DNA from: Leptodontidium sp. MPI-SDFR-AT-0119
Taxonomy: Eukaryota; Ascomycota; Leotiomycetes; Helotiales; Leptodontidiaceae
Length of the DNA stretch: 64,000 nt
NCBI GenBank assembly: GCA_020726505.1
Contig: JAHLEZ010000015.1
Location: 1,798,001 to 1,862,000, forward strand
Direction: 5' to 3'
In this document: positions 60,728-64,000 of the stretch, piece by piece
How the letters are laid out: the number at the start of each line of letters is the position of its first letter
Position numbering within the stretch: the first letter of the stretch is position 1
The notes under the pieces: generated by a model
What the model saw: the letters and a program-made list of their open reading frames with translations, nothing else
Told to the model about the DNA's origin: nothing
Database searches by the model: none
Translations under genes and position numbers: made by a program

Positions 60728-61114
60728 ATGGGTATCCGCAAGATCCTCCGCCAGGTGTTTTGCCTCCGTGCAAGACGACAACACCCGGAGGTCGGCCACG
60801 TCACCCCCGCCACTCCCGCCAATACTCTCAACTCCATCTTTGCCATTGGCGAAGCGGAAGAGGACGAGTATCTTCGACAATGTGACGCCGCGCATCGGTA
60901 TCGCCGACGCTTGTACCAGGTGTTCGAGCGACTTTCACCAAACCCGGCATACGCTTTCCCAGGAGAGCGAGAGGAGAGTCTTGGTCGTACTTTCGACCAT
61001 CTCTTTGCCATACCGGCAACTCTTACCCGACAGGAGGGTAAGAGCCTCTTCTGGACCAGACCACCTTCTGGATATGATGGTCACACCGTCTTTGTCACTC
61101 ATTTGGTTTATTGA
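60728..61114 (+). CDS. small orphan protein, 128 aa
   Basis: A single open frame of 128 codons starts in a good context (CTTCAACATGGG) after a pyrimidine-rich leader. The N-terminus MGIRKILRQVFCLRARRQ is basic and amphipathic, with a Gly at position 2 that could be myristoylated. A helical middle follows (AEEDEYLRQCDAAHRYRRRL), then a Phe/Arg-containing C-terminal half with no membrane span. The family is unknown. The array of four 53-base elements begins 117 bases after its stop codon, so that array may lie in its 3' UTR. Even base composition and length support a gene, but there is no homology evidence. Confidence 0.5.
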   Translation: MGIRKILRQVFCLRARRQHPEVGHVTPATPANTLNSIFAIGEAEEDEYLRQCDAAHRYRRRLYQVFERLSPNPAYAFPGEREESLGRTFDHLFAIPATLTRQEGKSLFWTRPPSGYDGHTVFVTHLVY

Positions 61115-61230
61115 GCGCATTTGCGCAGTTTCCTTTTTTGGGTTCTTGGATGTGAGTGACTGATTGGGGGCGACCTCATTCAACCCACAGCTGGCGTTTT
61201 TGGTTTTGTGGGTTTTTCGCGGGGGCTTTC

Positions 61231-61619
61231 TGATGAGCGACGATACACCTCCTTAAGGCCAATGTCTTAGCGACCAAACATCAACTGCCCTGTCTGCGCC
61301 CACTCTTTTGTAATCTCCTTTGTTTGGCGTTCATGGTTTTTGATTTGCCGTTGCTTTCGATGAGCGACGACACACCTCCTTAAGGCCACTGTCTTAGCGA
61401 CCAAACATCACTGCTCCTGGTTTTCCTTTGTCTTGGGGGTCTGATTTTTGCGCGGTGGTTCCTGACGAGCGACGATACACCTCCTTAAGGCCAATGTCTT
61501 AGCGACCAAACGTCAGTCCCACCATTACACTCTTTTGCGGACTCAAGCTGGGCATAGCCGGCTTCTTGATGAGCGACGATACACCTCCTTAAGGCCAATG
61601 TCTTAGCGACCAAACATCA
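61231..61619 (+). ncRNA. array of four 53-base elements, candidate structured RNA
   Basis: Copies lie at 61231-61283, 61358-61410, 61463-61515 and 61567-61619, separated by 74, 52 and 51 unrelated bases. Only five substitutions occur among all copies. The ends are complementary: TGATG with CATCA in copies 1 and 4 (extended to CTTGATG/CATCAAG in copy 4). In copy 3 they are TGACG with CGTCA, so positions 4 and 50 changed together from T-A to C-G. An inner pairing GATA/TGTC becomes GACA/TGTC in copy 2, turning a wobble pair into a Watson-Crick pair. A CCT/AGG hairpin with the loop CCTTA lies in the centre. The short peptide each copy could encode ends in TAG and is not conserved at Tyr/His and Met/Leu, so coding is unlikely. 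Strand is assumed from the gene at 60728. Confidence 0.65.
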
Positions 61620-61641
61620 AGTGTCCCATTTACAATCGTTC

Positions 61642-61818
61642 TTCATTGCGAATTCGGGCTTGCCTGGATAGTGAAGAAGAATCGAACCTTGTCTGTGTGC
61701 TTCCTTGTGGTTTTGGGCCTTTGCTTGGACCGTGATGAAGTACTATATCTTGTCTGTCCTTCCTTGCGGCTTCGGGCTTTCGCTTGGACCGTGATGAAGT
61801 ACCAGACCTTGTCACTCT
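61642..61818 (+). repeat. three 59-base tandem repeats
   Basis: Units are 61642-61700, 61701-61759 and 61760-61818, head to tail without gaps. Shared words are TTCCTTGYGG, GCTTGGACCGTGATGAAGTA and CTTGTCTGT. Units 2 and 3 are closer to each other than to unit 1. They start 22 bases after the last 53-base element. Confidence 0.85.
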
Positions 61819-64000
61819 TTCGTAGAACCAAATCAATCCTCACTTGATAACCATCTTCCTCTTCCACTTCCATTCCCACCTCCCCACGTGTCTGTGATCC
61901 GGTCGTGCTATGCCTTCCTCCTCATCGTGTTGTTCCTTCCCTCGGCTTTGCATCCCGCCTAGTAATACATGGTCCTCGCCCTCCCATCCAGTAACAGAAC
62001 ATAACAGCACGTAAATTTCTTTGAATCACCAGTAGAGCCACCTCCTGCGATGAGCGCACAACCTTCCGCCCTTCGTTTCTGCTGCCACCAGTGATAGAGG
62101 TTTGCTTCGCATTGTCTCCTTGTGCCGTTTCGTGGATCGCAATCTGCCTATCCAGGGCCTTGCTCACTCTGCCTCGAATCTATCGTCTGTTTTCGCCGCC
62201 CAGGTCCTCAGTATCTCGTGTCCAAGTCTAATTGGCTTACTGTCTACGCTTCACTTATCGCAGTCTAGGTATCTCGATCATAACCAAACAGCCAAAACCC
62301 TCAATGCCTCTCCGCGATACACTGGTCATGCTTCACGATAGGGCGCTGGCCTTGCTTATGGTTCGCGCATCGCAATACCACTCGATCTCCCTCCTTACAC
62401 CTCAATACCATCGCCTTCCCCTCTCTTAGCCTCCTCCAACCTCTACTCTCTTTCTCCACATCCAGTTGACTGCCAGATGAAGCTGCGAGTCTGCAAGAAC
62501 AAAAGGATGTGGAGGAGTTCCAAAAGGTAGACATAGACGTAATCCTACCCATACCTCGAGTCATGCTCTCAACAAGGCAGCAAATAACCTCCGTATGTCG
62601 TAACTACACACTGACAGACGGCTCTCCAAATACATTGTACATTGGGCTTGGAAGAATGGAAAGCTCTTCATCGAACTCAGCGGATACCAGGCAGGTGTAC
62701 CGAACGATGTATATGAACCAGCAGGCCTCCCACAACCGTTCTCCTCCTCAAGTCCTCATCAGCGTCCGTCTGGGCCCCTCCTTGCATGTGCGCGCATCGC
62801 CATGAAAGCGGATAGATAGCATGGAGGACAACTGATACGATTCATTCCCGATAGAGCGACCACGACAGAGCCAGGCTTCGAATCTACCATTCCTCCTTCT
62901 CCTCCTCCTCCTCCTCCTCCTCCTCCTCCTCCTCCGTCCTTCGAATCAAAGGTTCAGCTCTGGCGAAACTCTTTAAGTATATATCGCGGTTGCGAGGGAG
63001 ACAGCGGGACAGGGCATAACGAGGAGGCACAGTAGAGCAGATGAGACAATTGAGAAATACCTTCTCCTCGATACCGTCTTGCGACACTATACACATCTCT
63101 CGAAGCACTTTCTTTTGTCTTTGCGGCACAAGCCTAGGCGCAGACCTTATAGAATTTGGACTTGATGCGAGATGATACAGGCAGGCTTGCTGCTACCTCC
63201 CCCTCTGCTTCAGTCACTCCGAACGTGGCCAGCTGAGCGACGCGACTACAGGAGCAGTAGCGCTCATCTGACGAACATCACCACAATTTATAAACACAGG
63301 TGTTATTGCGACAGGCCGTCTAGGTTGGGGGGAAGGAGGACAAAAAGCACGGCGTAGCTTGCCGAAGTAAGACGCCTGGTAGATATCGGTCTGGAACGGG
63401 ACAATGCTACGCCAGACATGCTTGGGACTCAAGATTCACCTGCTTCCCCCTCGGGCATACATCCGCATTATATGAAGGGGCATATTTGTTTAGAAGAATA
63501 GCTAGCCTCTGCAAGCATCGGCTCAACATAAGGTGGTAGAGTGGCATTTCGTTCAATGTCGGTGAAGAAAGCAAGCGAGCCTTGCTTCGTCAATCAAAGA
63601 CCTGCCTCAAGCCCAAGGAAGCGGTGATATGGTGCGACAGTGTTGGTATCATCGATCTCTCAGCCTTCGTTGAGACGATCTTTAGTGTCGTGAGTGAGGC
63701 AAGATTTTCGCATTCCAATTCGGAACAGTGCTCTCTTCGCCAGGCAGCCAGGTCTGACACACCCGGAGTTGAGTTCATACTGGATTGCAAATAACTTTGT
63801 CTCGTCTCGTCCTTGCTCGAGCTCGGCAATTACCTAGGCTTATCGGGGAATCAAATGGCACATTCATTGATGGCTTGATCAGAGGTGGTATTGCGCGCTC
63901 ATTGCGAGGCCTTCATTTAGGCCTTCTTTCGACGAGGGGATACGGCATCCGATCCGATTAAAATGTAGAGCCTCTCTGCTCTTCGCTGCAGTGAGCAGAT
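61819..64000. other. right-end region without a supported gene
   Basis: Small open frames exist (for example 62509-62805 plus and 62884-63129 minus), but none shows family character or splice support. A (CTC)n microsatellite lies at about 62899-62935. No tRNA or rRNA was recognised. Confidence 0.4.
62899..62935 (+). repeat. (CTC)n microsatellite
   Basis: Twelve or so CTC trimers in a row. On the minus strand they read as a poly-Glu run near the end of a short open frame. Confidence 0.9.

Noticed and set aside
61231..61619. CRISPR-like array (53-base repeats, about 52-base spacers)
   Set aside because: The genome is eukaryotic, there are no cas-like genes, and the repeats covary internally as a fold instead of having short perfect repeats.
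61231..61619. Box C/D snoRNA cluster (TGATGA at the start of copies)
   Set aside because: No CTGA D box lies at the 3' end, and copy 3 changes the would-be C box together with its pairing partner.
62884..63129. 81-codon minus frame ending in poly-Glu
   Set aside because: The acidic run is the CTC microsatellite and the remainder has no family character.

Overview
The window is nuclear DNA of a filamentous ascomycete (Pezizomycotina). Genes are interrupted by short introns of about 45-110 bases with GTAAGT/GTATGT-type donors, CTAAC-like branch sites and AG acceptors. Gene density is moderate and both strands carry genes. HET-domain genes, a GCK/STE20 kinase, HapC-type HAP3 and a MON1-DOP1 pair are all typical of this group. 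A Leotiomycetes/Helotiales origin is an impression from protein wording and was not tested. Splice junctions below were read by hand and checked for reading-frame closure; no transcript evidence was available.

Left part, 0-23.5 kb, is mostly conserved housekeeping: a small mitochondrial membrane protein (-), protein disulfide isomerase with two 8-base microexons (-), a large disordered orphan protein (+), a small orphan protein (+), MON1 (-) and DOP1 (+) as a divergent pair, and trimethylguanosine synthase TGS1 (-) with an unresolved 5' part. A HET-domain pseudogene lies at 23.7-25.6 kb.

Middle, 26-38.4 kb, is a compact core-gene cluster: RRN3 (-), HAP3/HapC (-) preceded by about 2.8 kb without a convincing gene, prefoldin subunit 2 (-) divergent from CMC2 (+), TMEM14-like (-) divergent from OST2/DAD1 (+), and the GRASP protein GRH1 (-). 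Together these serve Pol I transcription, CCAAT-dependent gene control, chaperoning, mitochondrial assembly, N-glycosylation and secretion.

From 38.9 to about 46.5 kb the DNA looks accessory: a broken ankyrin-repeat gene, a broken gene of unknown family, a 27-base G run, and one HET-domain gene that is intact once a 94-base intron is removed. At 46.8-48.4 kb is an S/T-rich single-pass membrane protein with a duplicated exon. A (TAAA)n microsatellite of about 350 bases follows at 49.1 kb.

Right part, 51-64 kb: a long orphan protein reads without any stop codon into a GCK/STE20-family kinase. After it come a 2.3-kb gene-poor stretch, a small orphan ORF, and then an array of four nearly identical 53-base elements. 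In this array the flanks and spacers differ, but the ends stay complementary, including one compensatory base-pair change (T-A to C-G). This candidate structured RNA, followed directly by three 59-base tandem repeats, is the most unusual signal in the window.
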